Shown here piece after piece: positions 1 through 12,200 of a DNA stretch of 64,000 nucleotides. Location: NCBI GenBank assembly GCA_037013495.1, contig CM072803.1, positions 16,575,501 to 16,639,500 of the forward strand. Reading direction: 5' to 3'. Below the pieces are notes generated by a model that saw nothing but the letters and a program-made list of their open reading frames with translations, was not told where the DNA came from and ran no database searches. Both the position numbers and the translations under genes were made by a program. The number at the start of each line of letters is the position of its first letter. Positions within the stretch are counted from its first letter, which is position 1. The stretch comes from Hippophae tibetana (taxonomy: Eukaryota; Streptophyta; Magnoliopsida; Rosales; Elaeagnaceae).

Positions 1-720
1 CTATCTTGAAAGAGCTTCGAATCCAATAATAAACAAATAAGTAAAAATAGAAAAACTTAAATGTCTCATAATTTTAATGATGAAATTCAATTCCATACTA
101 TCATAACCCTTTTATATATCCAATTTGACTCTAAATAAATCACCTCTATCTATTTCCTTTTAATAATATGTATATTTTCTTGAAAAACAATAACATTATC
201 AGATATTCATCTATTATGAATAAAAGCAAATTAGATAGGAGAAATGAACTCTTTAATTTTAGCTCCAAGGAAATAACTTTGTAGATAACATTAATTAAGC
301 TAATGGGTCTAAATTGACAAACCAAGGAAGGATTACTTACTTTTTTTTTTTTAAATAAGATTAATAAAAGTCTTGTTTAGCACATGTTTGAGGTAGCTTG
401 TCTTGAAAATATTTTGTACAATATCAATCAAAATTCCACTAGAATATCACAATAATTTTTTACACAAAATCAAGAATACCATTAGGACCAAATTCTTTGA
501 AAGAACTCATAGAAAATAAGATATCTTTCACTTTTTTATGATCGAGGATACTACAAAATGAATCATTATCTTCACCCAAAATACAATGAGAAAAAAGTTG
601 AGATAATTCAAAATCCAAATCATTAATATTATCATGATAAGAGGAAAGAAAAACCTCATTGTAATGATTAATGAAGCAAGCTCGTATATCATTTCTTTGA
701 GATGATCACTTCCCACTAGA
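1..720 (-). pseudogene. LINE reverse transcriptase, N-terminal part only, broken
   Basis: The minus strand reads 'SFKEFGPNGI' near 500, matching the KAPGPDG entry motif of plant LINE reverse transcriptases. 'VCQFRPISLINVIYKVIS' follows at about 268-325, matching the FRPISL-N-YK block. The linker between endonuclease and RT is also recognisable at 528-716 ('NEVFLSS', 'FSHCILGED'). Stops and frame changes occur throughout. The catalytic YADD region lies beyond the left edge. Confidence 0.8.
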
Positions 721-1079
721 ATTTTTGATATTATAAATGGTATTATGTCTTCTTCTAACCATAATAAAAGTGTGAAAAAAAAATTGTATTATGGTTTCAT
801 TCAACCAACCAAGTTTCTTTGGATTTTTGTCTCCAAATACTTTCTAATTTATTTTAGTATTCATCAATGTATTTGAAGGAAAAGTTTTTCATAAGTTTCA
901 TTTTCATTAATAATTTAACTATTTTGAACTTGACATAAAATATCTTCAAAAAATTTTAATATGTCTTCACGGTAATCAAAGTGATGTTTATTCCATCAAG
1001 TAAAATCTATTGCCAATTGAATAGAATTATGGTGAAAATTTGATTGTACTTGATGAGTATCTTTGAGTTTCCAAGCCTA

Positions 1080-1860
1080 TGTAATTACATCCTTACTAAA
1101 AGGATCTTTTTACCGAGCAACAATAAAATGAAAAGACTTAAAAAGAGGAGTAATAGGTATATATAAATTTAAGAAGATAAGTGCATTATCAGAAGCTCTT
1201 ATTTGTAAATTCCTTACAATAGCATTTGGAAAAAGAGAAAGCAATTCTGCATATACCAAAACTCTATCAATTCTTCGTTTCATGTTATGCTTACCTTTTC
1301 TTTTATTGTTTCAAGTAAATGGTAAACTAGAAGAACCATGATTAATAGATTGAATATAATCCATTAAATCTTGTAATATTTGGCCAAACTGAAACAGGCA
1401 ATCTCCCTTTTATGTTTTGAGAAAGAACTTCATTAAAATCTCCCAAACAAATCCAGTGAGAATTTGAAGCAGAAATAAGAGCAATGATATTTGTCCAAAA
1501 ATCATTCTTAAGAACTTCATAAGTAGGAGAGTAACATCAAAACATATTCCATATAGTTTCATTAGTAGCAACATTACATAATTCCAAAAAAAATGAGGTG
1601 GTGATCAAAAGTAGTTACAGACAATGGATTCCTAACTTCCATATTATACATAAACCACCAACGTTATCAACAACAAGAATACTAAAACTATTAAAAAAAA
1701 TCATCTTTGTTAGATTGAATATTAAAAAAACCTAATCTTTGTTAGATTGAAATACAAAATTACTACTAGCTTTAGTTTCATAGAGCAAAATACAACGTAG
1801 ATTATAAATACTAACTAATCAATGCGACAGTTCCAAACAATATTTCGTCATTTAGAATTA
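1080..1860 (-). pseudogene. LINE apurinic/apyrimidinic-type endonuclease, broken
   Basis: This is the domain that nicks target DNA to prime LINE insertion. On the minus strand, 'WICLGDFNEVL' is encoded around 1419-1465 and matches the conserved GDFN block. Further on, around 1177-1200, the frame reads 'RASDNALIFLNLY', which matches the C-terminal catalytic SDH block but has Asn in place of His. Stops interrupt the frame repeatedly. The change would by itself be expected to disable nicking. Confidence 0.75.
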
Positions 1861-2659
1861 GGGAGCTTGATAATGGTCGCTTCCTTGCTCAATTGGATTG
1901 ACAGGGTAGTCACGATAGAGGTGGAGATATCTAGTGGTTGTGAAATAATAGAATAATCTTCAGCTCTTAAGATTGCAGTGCATATATCATTCGAGAGGAT
2001 GGGTTGAGCAGTAGCAGAAGAAACACCAAATTGAGAGGCTTAAAAATCAGCATCAGTTAAAACCAAAACCTCAGTAGAATTATTAACAACACCAGTAACA
2101 TCATCAGAAAAAATCCTTTTATTGCTAGAACCAACATTAGAAGATTCTTTCATCTTTTTTGCTACACTTTGAGAAGAAGCAGCATCAAAATTTGTGAATT
2201 TCTTGACCCTGACGACGTTGTTACTTCCTTTTTGGTGTGGCTGCCACAAAGTTGTTGATAGCTAAAGTCAACAAGGCTATTACCTCTTATTGTAGAAGAG
2301 GAAGTATTAGAGTTAGTTGAGCAAGGATTCACATGCTGAATTGAGGTAATAGGGAAAAGTGAGGGTATCAAAGTAGGTACATCAGAAATTAAAAAAATAT
2401 GAGTTTAAGAGATCTTTTGCTATGAAGATGACATATTTAAATTATGAGTTGGTAAATCTGCACCCAAAGACAAAGTTAGAGATAAATTTCTTGCCACTAG
2501 TTCAAAATTAGGCCAAGAGCTTGAGGTTTTAGAGACATGTCTGATAGGGATAGCTTGAGGAGGTTTGAGAAAAGCTAAATTGGTGGTAGGAATCTCTAAG
2601 GGAAAAGCTCGAAGAGGAGTTTTGTTTCTCAGGTAAGAAAGGATAGGAGCTTCCTTATT

Positions 2660-3440
2660 TAAGTTAGCCCTTAACCAATTTCCAACAATTGGAATTTTCA
2701 AACCATTATCAAAAGGAAAAGTTTTTGCATTTCAAAAGAAGCATCTTCTTTGTGAAGAAGAGAACCACACTTGAAACAAAAGTCTGGTATTGTTTCATAC
2801 CTAAACTGAAACCAAGACAAACTACCATCATTTTTGGATTGAAACAGTCAGCTTTGATGCAAGAATTAACATTGATTTGGACTCTTAATCTTAAATATTT
2901 TTTAATGATTAAGCTACATTAGAGAAATCAATCCCAGTTATAGTGCCTAACAGGTTGCCTAAAGATGTGGCATTTTCTTTTAACATGCAAATGGAGACTA
3001 AACCGTGGACTTGAATCCAAAACTCTAAGGAAGAAAAATTAATTTCAGCAAGAGAATTTGTCGGACACCATTTTTTTAATGATCAAAAGATGGCCCTTGA
3101 CATGCCAAATTCTAAGTCTCCAAATTTTGTTACAGTTTGGCTCATGTTGAAATTTTAACCTAAACACGTTATTAGCCCTATCAACTACTGAAACCATTAC
3201 ACCAAAAGACAAATTCCCAGCTAAATCGAAGGTGGATTGGACAAAAAAAGCATTAATCTCTATATTGGCCAAAAGTTTAGCCAAAAGTGTTAGTGAAGTG
3301 GCATGCACAGCTTCTTCCAATGAGTTGGAGATATTGAAAACATTAAGGTTTCCAGATAGCCATTGAGTTTGAGGGATCATGGCAAGATAAGTTCTAAATT
3401 TTCTTCAGCATATCTTCTAGGGGCTTGCGTGATTGAGTCC
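2660..3440 (-). pseudogene. LINE ORF1: DUF4283 plus CCHC-type zinc knuckle, broken
   Basis: ORF1 proteins of plant LINEs bind element RNA. The open frame at 3045-3380 carries DUF4283 features, including the 'IWHVKGHLLIIKKM' motif. The domain then continues in another frame with 'FWIQVHGL' and 'NATSLGNLLG'. Near 2720-2800 a third frame reads 'FRYETIPDFCFKCGSLLHK', the start of the zinc knuckle that follows DUF4283, with the cysteine pair and a following histidine. At least two frameshifts and several stops separate these pieces. Downstream minus-strand open stretches at 2420-2701 and 2040-2249 are probably the variable linker. Family assignment is from motif recognition. Confidence 0.75.
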
Positions 3441-4178
3441 ATTTTAGGAAAAACAAAGAAAAGATTAAACCAGTTACATAAAATAATAACATTTATTTTA
3501 CTAGGAAGTTTGATGAAAAATACTTGCTGTTTTAGTGGAGGGTTGAGTAGGATGATTTTTTTTTTTTGAGAAAAATGAAGAAAACACATAAACTACTTAA
3601 AGTTCATATGGTAGTTCATACATTTTCGGATCAAAATAAAGAAATCAGGCATGTTACATAAATGCATGTTAAGGATAACTATCGAAGAAGAAAAAAGACA
3701 CGAAATTTATAAGTTAAATCAGTAATCTTAAAATCATGCAAGAAAAAACAATAACGAGAAGATTAATTAGAGCAAGATTGTAAAGCTGTAAAAACCTTTT
3801 AGGAAAATGATTGGGAATGAATAAACAAAGCACTTGGAATAATAAAGAAAGCAGGTTAAATGACGTGAAGAGGAAGAAGACAGATGGTAACTTTTATAGC
3901 TTAAAAAAGGTTTTAAAAATTATGAGAAATCTTGAAGATACGCAGAGATAGAAGTGAGAAGTTAAAACGTCTAAAACGGAGAAAAAACCAGGAAAAAGAT
4001 GAACAAGGGAAGCTGAGAAGATTTGAAAGAAAAGTAGAAGATGAGACTGAGAAAGCTTAATGAAAATAGGGATCAGAGATGGAAAAACCAGACAAGCAAA
4101 AAATCATGAAGATGAAGCAGGAGCAGATCATATATACGGCAAATATGATATTTACAAGTAAATGAAGTACCATTTTTT
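3441..4178. other. Non-coding stretch between LINE and hAT element
   Basis: No coding potential seen. The minus strand is T- and C-rich and may be the leader of the LINE, since ORF1 begins just to its left, but I see no promoter element or target-site duplication. A 12-base T run (written as plus-strand T) lies near 3557. Confidence 0.3.
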
Positions 4179-4621
4179 TAGGGATTGGCATGGGTACGAG
4201 CGGAGACGGTTTTTAATATAACTGTTCCCGAATCGAATTATAAAATCTGTATTCAAAATTGTCCAAAAATCATTACGGTTTAAGGATAATTTTTTACTCA
4301 CAGATAACGGTTCGAAACAATTATTAAAAAAACCGCTATTCAACTAGGCTCATTTTGGTTCTGCATCCAGCCTAAAACAATTAGACAAGGCTCTTGAATT
4401 TGTTCTCACAATTTGTTATTTTGAGTTTGAATATATTTATCTGATAAAAAAATTTAACATTTAATACTCTATATTTCTCTGAATCTCGATAAGGTTACAT
4501 ACATATAAATGAGAAGTACAAAATATAAATAAAATATTCTAAATTTATACAAATATTGAAAATTAATTACATAAATTTAAGAAGATTTCAAGTACAATAA
4601 ATCAAAACTTCTCTTTTTTAA

Positions 4622-6620
4622 TTAGTCATCAACAACATGAGTATCCTGCAAAAATCAAACATATAAAATCACGTTTATAAACCGAAATAACAAATTGATT
4701 AATCAATAATGTAATATTTTTACCTCAATATCACTTTCTGCAATAGTAATAGTGGAAGCGGATGAACCAGAAACTAACATATATGAATAAATTATAAAAT
4801 ATTTGAATACACAATTAAATAATTAATATATAGTACATAAAACAAGTATTAATAAAATATAACATGTATAAGTATTAAATATATAGACTTATACCTTGTT
4901 TATGAATAGTAGCTCATAACCAATCTTGAGTACACATCAAAGCTTCCAATGTATTTTCTTGGAGTTTACTACGATGTTTGCCCACTACTCTACCACTTGT
5001 GCTAGATGCAGATTTTGAATCAATTGTAGTCACCGAAATAGCCAAGATATCTCTAGCCATGTCATGTATTATTGGATATTTATGTTTGTTACACTTCCAC
5101 CAAGACAATATATCAAACTCTTTATCTGAAGTTTTCATATCAGTCTCCTCTAAATAAAAGTTCAACTCAGATTTCAAAGATCCAATTTTATTTGCATTAA
5201 TTTTCATTGTTTATACTCATTTATACCACTAGGATTCATAACACTAGTACCTTTTAAACTTTGAGACATATTGGAGTGCGTTGAAAACTTCATTTTTCGA
5301 CTTTCTTCTTCTATAATTCGTTTCTTTCAATACATATTTATCAAATTAGAACATTTTCTTCTCACATTTTCAATTTCAAAAATGACATTCTCTCCATATA
5401 TTCTTTGAAAATAGAATTCGAGATAATTCATCTTAAATTTAGGATCCAAAACAACTCCTATAGCAACGACAATATTAACTTCTTGCCAATACTTGTCAAT
5501 TTTTCATGCATTTTTTTAGCCTTTTCCTTGATCAGATCATTCTCATCATTAACCTAATGATATAATGTCAATTCACAAATATGAGGAAATAGCATATTTA
5601 TAGTGGGATAGTTGGACCAGAAATCAATTCAATAACCTTGTAAAATACCTCTAACTTATCACAAATTTTATTTGTCATTTTCCAATCCAATTCATCAGGA
5701 AAAATATTATAATTCTTATCCAATTGTTTTAAACGAGAAAACACTTTCTCATGAAACAATGCATCTTTAAGCATTAAAAAGTAGAATTCCAATGAGTTTG
5801 ACAATCAAAAGATAAATTTTTACAAGAAGACTTTATCTCTTGAGATGCAATTTTAAAAAAATTTCCTCCTTTTGTGTTGATGTCCAATATGCAACACTAT
5901 CTCTAACTTTAACAATGCATTGAGAAATTACATTCAATCCATCTTTCACTACTAAGTTTAATATGTGAGCAGCACAACGCATATGAAAAATAGTAAAACA
6001 ATTATCTAAAGTTAGGGTTGAAATCTTACGATCAATGTTCCAATCCAAAAAAATAACTCATCAATTTCTGACCAATAACTGCAACATTGTGTGGAGCAGG
6101 AACATATATAAACCTACAAAAAATTATATAGCAACAATAAAATTGTTATATACAATCATTTAATATATCAAATCTCTAAAAAAAAATAATTCATAGGAAT
6201 TGTATAAATTTCAATAATAAACTTAAAAAATTTACCTTATTATTTTACTATGCAAATACCAATTATCATCAATGAAATGACAAGTTACAACCATGAATCC
6301 TAACTCCATAATGCTCAACAATACTAAGAGGATACTCATGTAGAATTATCATCTTTGCACATTCATCACGAGAAACTTGAGAATCAAAATTCTAATGTCC
6401 TAACTCAATTCTATCCCTCTTCTTGTTAGGATTTAACAATGATTGACTTATAACCCTTTTCTTAGTGTTTGAATGGACAACCTTTTGTATGTGCTTTCAA
6501 GTGAGATGTCACATTCCTTGTATCACCTCCTAACCATTTTTTGCAATAATTACATATTGCCTCCCTTATCCCATTAATTTTCTTCCTATCAAAATGAACT
6601 CATTCTTCCGTCTTTAATTT
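4622..6620 (-). pseudogene. hAT transposase (BED zinc finger, RNase H-like fold, dimerisation domain), broken
   Basis: Related to the RICESLEEPER/DAYSLEEPER-type hAT transposases. In order on the minus strand: a BED zinc finger at about 6470-6610 ('AICNYCKKWLGG', then 'VTSHLKAH'); the block 'KMIILHEYPLSIVEHYGVRI' near 6300-6390; the catalytic-fold block at 5833-6048 ('DWNIDRKISTLTLDN' and 'HMRCAAHILNLVVKDGL'); 5598-5804 ('FYKVIELISGPT'); and the C-terminal dimerisation domain at 4914-5207 ('FDILSWWK', 'YPIIHDMARDILAI', 'SGRVVGKHRSKL'). A short tail exon seems to end at a TAA at 4622-4624 after an intron with a clean 'tgcag' acceptor. A stop sits where the BED motif expects Trp (TGA for TGG), and frames change elsewhere. 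Not functional as it stands. Confidence 0.85.
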
Positions 6621-7365
6621 AGCCTTCTCATCTTTTTCTTCACTACATTCATGTGATGATTAACTTTGTGAATTTTCAAGTGAAGAGGATGGTTGACTTT
6701 GTGAATTTTCAGGTGAAGAGATTGATGTAAGGAGATGAGCATTTGTATGTTGATCGGCACTTGAAGTTCCACCACTTGTTACCTCCACAATAAGTTCAAT
6801 TTCATTTAATCTTTGAGAGAATTGTGGTAAAAAAATCTGAAAAAATAACTTTCAAAGTTTGAATTCATATATAAAAAAATATACATATATTTTCTATTAT
6901 CTCTCGTTATCTTTTCAACCTATTCACTTGCCATAATGTTTAAAATCTCTATCTTCTTCACAAATCTCAAACTCTACAAGACATGATAAAAAAATTATTA
7001 TTAATTTATCATACTATATAATACAAATTATCACTAAATAATGTACAAATTAATTATAATAAATTTTAATATAATTCAATCTAATACAATTATATTTACT
7101 ATATCCAATACAACACACTAAACATGCCATGAATATTTACCTTTTCCATTATTCTTTTTCTTAAATTATTCACCATCTTACTTGCAACGTGCAAAGGCTA
7201 CAGACTACGAGCATATTCATGTAAATATCTCAACCATTACCTTATAAACTTCATGAAACAATTGAAAAGTTAATATTCATGATATGATTTTACATTAGCT
7301 TTATGCATGATTGACATCTCTTTTAAAGTTTATCTGCTAATTTAGTCAAAGCATTAGCAAGTAGG

Positions 7366-7461
7366 GATCACTTAAAATGACTCGAAATTTTTGTGACAAA
7401 AACAAAGTAGCACAAATCTCATAACAAGAAGATCCATACACAAAAAAGAGTAGCCACTTTA
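7366..7461 (+). repeat. Direct repeat, copy 1 (96 bp)
   Basis: Starts 'gatcacttaaaatgac' and ends 'gccacttta'. It matches the segment at 7610-7705 with about seven substitutions and no length change, at an offset of 244 bp. Lies in the 5' non-coding part of the hAT element. Confidence 0.9.
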
Positions 7462-7609
7462 TTCCATATACACTATGAATTGATAATATTTTCTTCAGAT
7501 GACTTTAGACATTTAAATATATGTTATGCCAAAGCTATTCTGCTCAAGAAACAGAATAAAGTCTCTGACTAAAGTCTCTCAAAGCACAAATCTAATAAGA
7601 TTTTACCAT

Positions 7610-7705
7610 GATCACTTAAAATGGCTTAAAATTTTTGTGACAAAAACAGAGTAGCACAAATCTCATAACAAGGAGGTCCATACACAAAAAAGAGTAACCA
7701 CTTTA
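7610..7705 (+). repeat. Direct repeat, copy 2 (96 bp)
   Basis: Second copy of the 96-bp unit at 7366-7461. The 148 bp between the copies is unrelated to the unit. It probably arose by duplication inside the hAT element, as both copies lie between its ends. Confidence 0.9.
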
Positions 7706-8210
7706 TGTATCAGCTACCAAGAGAAGCAACTTAAGTAAAACTGTAAAAGATAAAAACATGAAGTATAGAACATAAAGTAAGTTAGAGATCTACTTCATAC
7801 GAGGAGACAAGAAAACACTTTATGTATCTACCTGAGTACCTGATGAGATCACGAAAAAGAAGAAGCTGAAGACTGTAGAAGTGAACAAGGATGGCGAGCC
7901 GATCTGGTGATAAGCGTAGAGCAGTAAAGCTAAAAGCGGTAGATACTAAGAGGCGAGATTGAAATAAAAAACCAAGCATAGTTTGGTTTATATATTGTGC
8001 AAAAAATAAGTAAAAACCCTAATTAATATATAATTTATTTAAATAAATATAATTAATTTTGGGTACAAGCGGGTACGGTTTTGAGTATAACCGTACCCGT
8101 TGCTTTATTTTTGATTTTTACCAGAAACCGTATCCATTCCCAAAATTTAACGAATAAAAACCAAACTGTTGATGCGAATAACTGAACTAGCGGTTTTTTT
8201 CCATTCCTAC

Positions 8211-9278
8211 CATTCATTATTGTTCTATCTCATTTTCTTGCTTTCTTCTACTCTTTTCTCATTCTTCTTGATTATGTTACATTCAAAGAAGATCTAAAAC
8301 TTTTCATGCTATTGTTTACGAGTTAATGTAATCTTAGTCTAAGTAAAGCTAGAAATATTTCATCAAGTTTCACTTAATTTTGTTTACTTTACTTGAATTT
8401 GATACGTAGTTATTTGTTTGGTCTTTTTGATTTTGTATTTTTTTGCTAGGTTTTAATCATTAGGTAAGGATCACTTTTTTCGATATTATTGTTTAAAATA
8501 ATAGAATTTTTTTTAATTTATAATTAATTATCATATCAATTATAATAATATTATAAATTGTGATATATAGAATTTTTCATATCTAAATTAATGAAATTTA
8601 TTTTGATAAAAAAGTTAAGAGATATTCAATATATAATAGTTAATATAATGATCTAAATTTTTAGTTATAAATTTTAAAATTTTATTTTTATTTTATTTCA
8701 AAAAAATAAATAAAAAGTTATGTGAATTTTAGGGATAGGTATTTTAAATACGAATATTTAAAACTATGATTATTTATAAAAAAAAATGATTTTTTCTTTG
8801 AAAATAAACATAATCGATAATGTATTAAGTGGTAATAGTTATTATAATATCGAAATTATGATTAATTGAAACATATATTAATATTATTATTTGTATACAT
8901 ATAATTATAAAAAAATATTAATAATATAATACTTGAATTAATTAAATTAAATTTTATTTATTCTTATTTTTATATTTTTTATTTTATTTAAAAATATGTA
9001 TTAAATACTTAAAAATATAAAAATTAATATAAATATTTTAAATATTTAATAGGTTAAACAATTAAATATACTTAAATAAATATTAAAAAATAAAAATCAT
9101 AATTATATACAGAAAAAATAATTATTTACTTATAATTAATAATTATTATAAAAATATATATTTATTAACATTGTCGCTGTATCTCCATGCTCGCCACTCG
9201 CACATTCCCATTGAAGTAGACAAAAATAGCACCCGACTCAAAAAGTGGTAAATATTTCACCACGATTTTTGCCTGAAG
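8211..9278. other. AT-rich intergenic region upstream of PAP28
   Basis: Very AT-rich from about 8470 to 9170, with many short A and T runs and no open frame of note. The last 100 bp, from about 9170, is less AT-rich and is the likely 5' leader of PAP28. I could not pick a convincing TATA box among the many AT runs. Confidence 0.4.
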
Positions 9279-12200
9279 ATGATGGAATCTACAAGGGAAA
9301 AATGGAAACATAGCTTACTCTACTTGTCTCTAATCTATTTTATCCTCTACTTACTACACACCCATGTAGCTCATAAAGTCCTCATAGGTCATCAAGCTGT
9401 ACGCATTAAAAAGAACCCAACTCTTCCTCTTCGCTTTCGATCTGATGGTACCTTCAAAATCCTCCAGGTCTCTTCTCTCTCTCCCCAGGATATGTTTTGA
9501 AGCTCCAAATAACAACTAGAGTAACTTATTTTACACTTTTTCATTAATTTCTTAAATGGGTTCTCAAAATATGTGATAAAGGTAGCTGATTTGCATTATG
9601 GTAATGGAGGTTTGACTCGTTGCCGAGATGTGTTGGAGTCTGAGTTCCGGTACTGTACAGATCTCAACTCGACCCAGTTTCTTAGAAGGATGATCCAAGC
9701 TGAAAAACCTGATTTGATTGCTTTTACAGGTACTTGTTCTTTTTGGGACTTTCTTTATTTTGACCGTCCTGAAATGGAAAGTGTTTGGGATGTTTACAAT
9801 AGTTTATTCCTTACAAATTTATGAATTTCAAGCTTCATTAAGGACCGTTATTGTTGATGTTATCCTTAAGGAGAATCATTATAGGGAGAATCATTATAGT
9901 GTTTGTAAATAAATGTCAATTATATAATTGATTAAGGGAGATTTTTTAATAAATCCAATGCTTGGGGAAAATTTGCACCGGTTAAATTGGCTGGGACATA
10001 AAACATAATTTACCGAATCGATTAATGTGTCTTTTTCATGTCGTTTATACTTTATATTGTTGAAAAAATGGGGTTTTGATTGATTTGAGTTCTCCTCCTT
10101 GAGAGCTTTGAAATCATACTTATATACTCAAAATAACATTGGGGTTGATGAGAAATTGAGTATCAAAATTTACCCATTGAGAAGGGAAAATGGGGTTGTT
10201 TGAGCTTGTTCCACATTGAAAAGCTAACAAAACATAAAGGGCTTTATATTGCATTTGACTTCCAAAATGTGGTAAGTTAGTGTATCATGAAAACTCTCTC
10301 TACCAGCATGTTTAGTGTGATAAAATACATGTAAAAAACAGTTTGTCTCGTACCAATATGCAAAGATGTATTTAAAGAAAATGCATTGCCTAATATGCTA
10401 TTTGTTAGATCATAAATGTATAAAATGATTGGAACTATTTTTCAACATCTTGAGCATTTGGAAAGGGATTGATGCAGAGCAGATCCTGTATGTTTGAAAA
10501 AGGTTGTTTTTTGATTAAGCAATATAAAGACAACAATTTAATAAATGTTTCAAATAAGTAAAAAATAACTCAAAATTTTATATTTTGACCATGTGTTTGC
10601 ATATGATCATTTTTAATGGGGCATTATCATAATATGATATATATATATATTTTCTCCAAAAATCACCCCATCTAATTCCAACTTTTTTCCATCAAACCAC
10701 CATTAAAACCCAATGCACCCTTGTTGCACTATTTAAAACCACGCACCACCCTATCTCTATCTCAATAGGATATAATTGAATAGGTGACTGAGGTGGGGTG
10801 TTCATTGGAGGTGGATGTAGAGGTGTTCTCTTAGAGAAAGGGGTTGTCGTGATGTTAGGGTTCAAACAGGATGAGGCTGAAATGAAATGGTTAAACAGAG
10901 GTGGAGGCATTCAAATCTAATTATTTTTTAATTTATTTTAATTTCTTTTTTTTAATATTCTAATTTTGCCCTGGATAATTCACGTGGCTAAGTAAATCAT
11001 GTCATTTTGGATTTTTTTTAATCGTTTAGAGTTTTAATATAATTAGTGTACTAATTTGGCTTAAGTCAATCATTATGTTATTAAGTTGTACTTTTTCAAT
11101 AGTTACAGGATCATTTCAATTATTTTCTCCTTCTAGAAAGAACAACTTCTATCCGATAAGTGTATTCAAACTCTACAATCTTAATTATTAAATCGTAAGT
11201 GTTGGTCCTATTTAGAGCCCACATTTTTCAGTGATTAAGTCAATTCAATCTATATATAATCTTAAGTTCTTTTTATGTAGGAGATAATATATTTGGATCA
11301 AGTACTACTGATGCTGCTGAGTCCCTTCTAAGAGCTTTTGCTCCTGCCATGGAATCTGGACTCCCATGGGCAGCTATTTTAGGAAACCATGACCAAGAAT
11401 CTACCATGAACCGCGAAGAATTAATGTCTTTTATCTCCCTTCTAGACTATTCAGTCTCAAAAACCAATCCCATAGCTGAAGATATCTCTTCTTCCCTTTC
11501 AAAAAAAGGCAAGAGTAAACACATTGATGGCTTTGGCAATTATGACTTGAGAGTACATGGTGCCCTAGGTACCCAATTGTCAAATAGCAGCATCCTCAAT
11601 CTTTTTTTCCTTGACAGTGGTGACAGAGAGAAGGTTCAAGGATATACAACTTATGGATATATTAAGGAATCTCAGCTTCATTGGCTTCGTGATGTTTCTC
11701 AAAAATCTCAGGTAATCCGCAAACAGATTTTACGAAAGAAACATAAAATATTAGTGTTATGGATATGATGATTATCAGATTATGATTTAAAGAACTATGT
11801 TCATTCATTCCTGATGTTTTCTGATACAGCATATCTCTTCTCCTGTCATATTAATTATTTCTTTTTTCTAAGATCAGGTTTGTTTACACTTCTATGAGCA
11901 CTTCAGGACCAAACATGAATTTTTTTTATCACAAGCACTCTTAGGCAAAGAAAGCACGTTTTGTGCTTGATGAAAGCAGCACACATATACCCATTATAAG
12001 TTTCTGAAACTGCTTTTAATAAAAACACAAGCAAACATACTCTAGAACTTGTAATTGTTCATGGGAAATTATCACAAATATCCCTGAGTTTTTATCTTTT
12101 ATCACATATAGGAAAAAATCAAGAATGCCCTTGAATCTTGCTTTTTCCTCATGAATGCCTCCAAGGTTTGAAAAAATCTCTAGATTCTAATGACATTGAG

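Larger units (their letters stand above)
1..3440 (-). mobile_element. LINE (L1-type non-LTR retrotransposon) remnant, 3' part outside the window
   Basis: Reading the minus strand gives the usual order of a plant L1-type LINE: an ORF1 RNA-binding part, then an endonuclease, then the start of the reverse transcriptase, which runs off the left edge. All parts carry stops and frameshifts, so this is a dead copy. No poly(A) tail or target-site duplication can be seen because the 3' end lies outside the window. The 5' end is not sharply defined; the first ORF1-like methionine is near 3440. Confidence 0.85.
4179..8210 (-). mobile_element. hAT superfamily DNA transposon, full length but degenerate
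   Basis: The left end reads TAGGGATTGG and the right end, on the opposite strand, TAGGAATGG; such short TAGGG-type ends are usual for Ac-like hAT elements. Both ends carry subterminal GGGTACGGTT-like repeats: 'gggtacgag...gacggttttt' on the left, and 'gggtacggttttgag' with 'ccgtacccg' on the right. The flanks 'catttttt' (4171-4178) and 'cattcatt' (8211-8218) share 6 of 8 bases, consistent with an old 8-bp target-site duplication. The enclosed minus-strand gene is an hAT transposase. Confidence 0.8.

Noticed and set aside
7782-7979. 65-codon minus-strand open frame near the right end of the hAT element
   Set aside because: Lies upstream of the BED finger where hAT genes have leader sequence; leucine-rich reading without motifs.
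10692-10910. Proline-rich 72-codon minus-strand open frame in PAP28 intron 2
   Set aside because: No family features, antisense to an intact gene, and in ordinary intron sequence; taken as chance.
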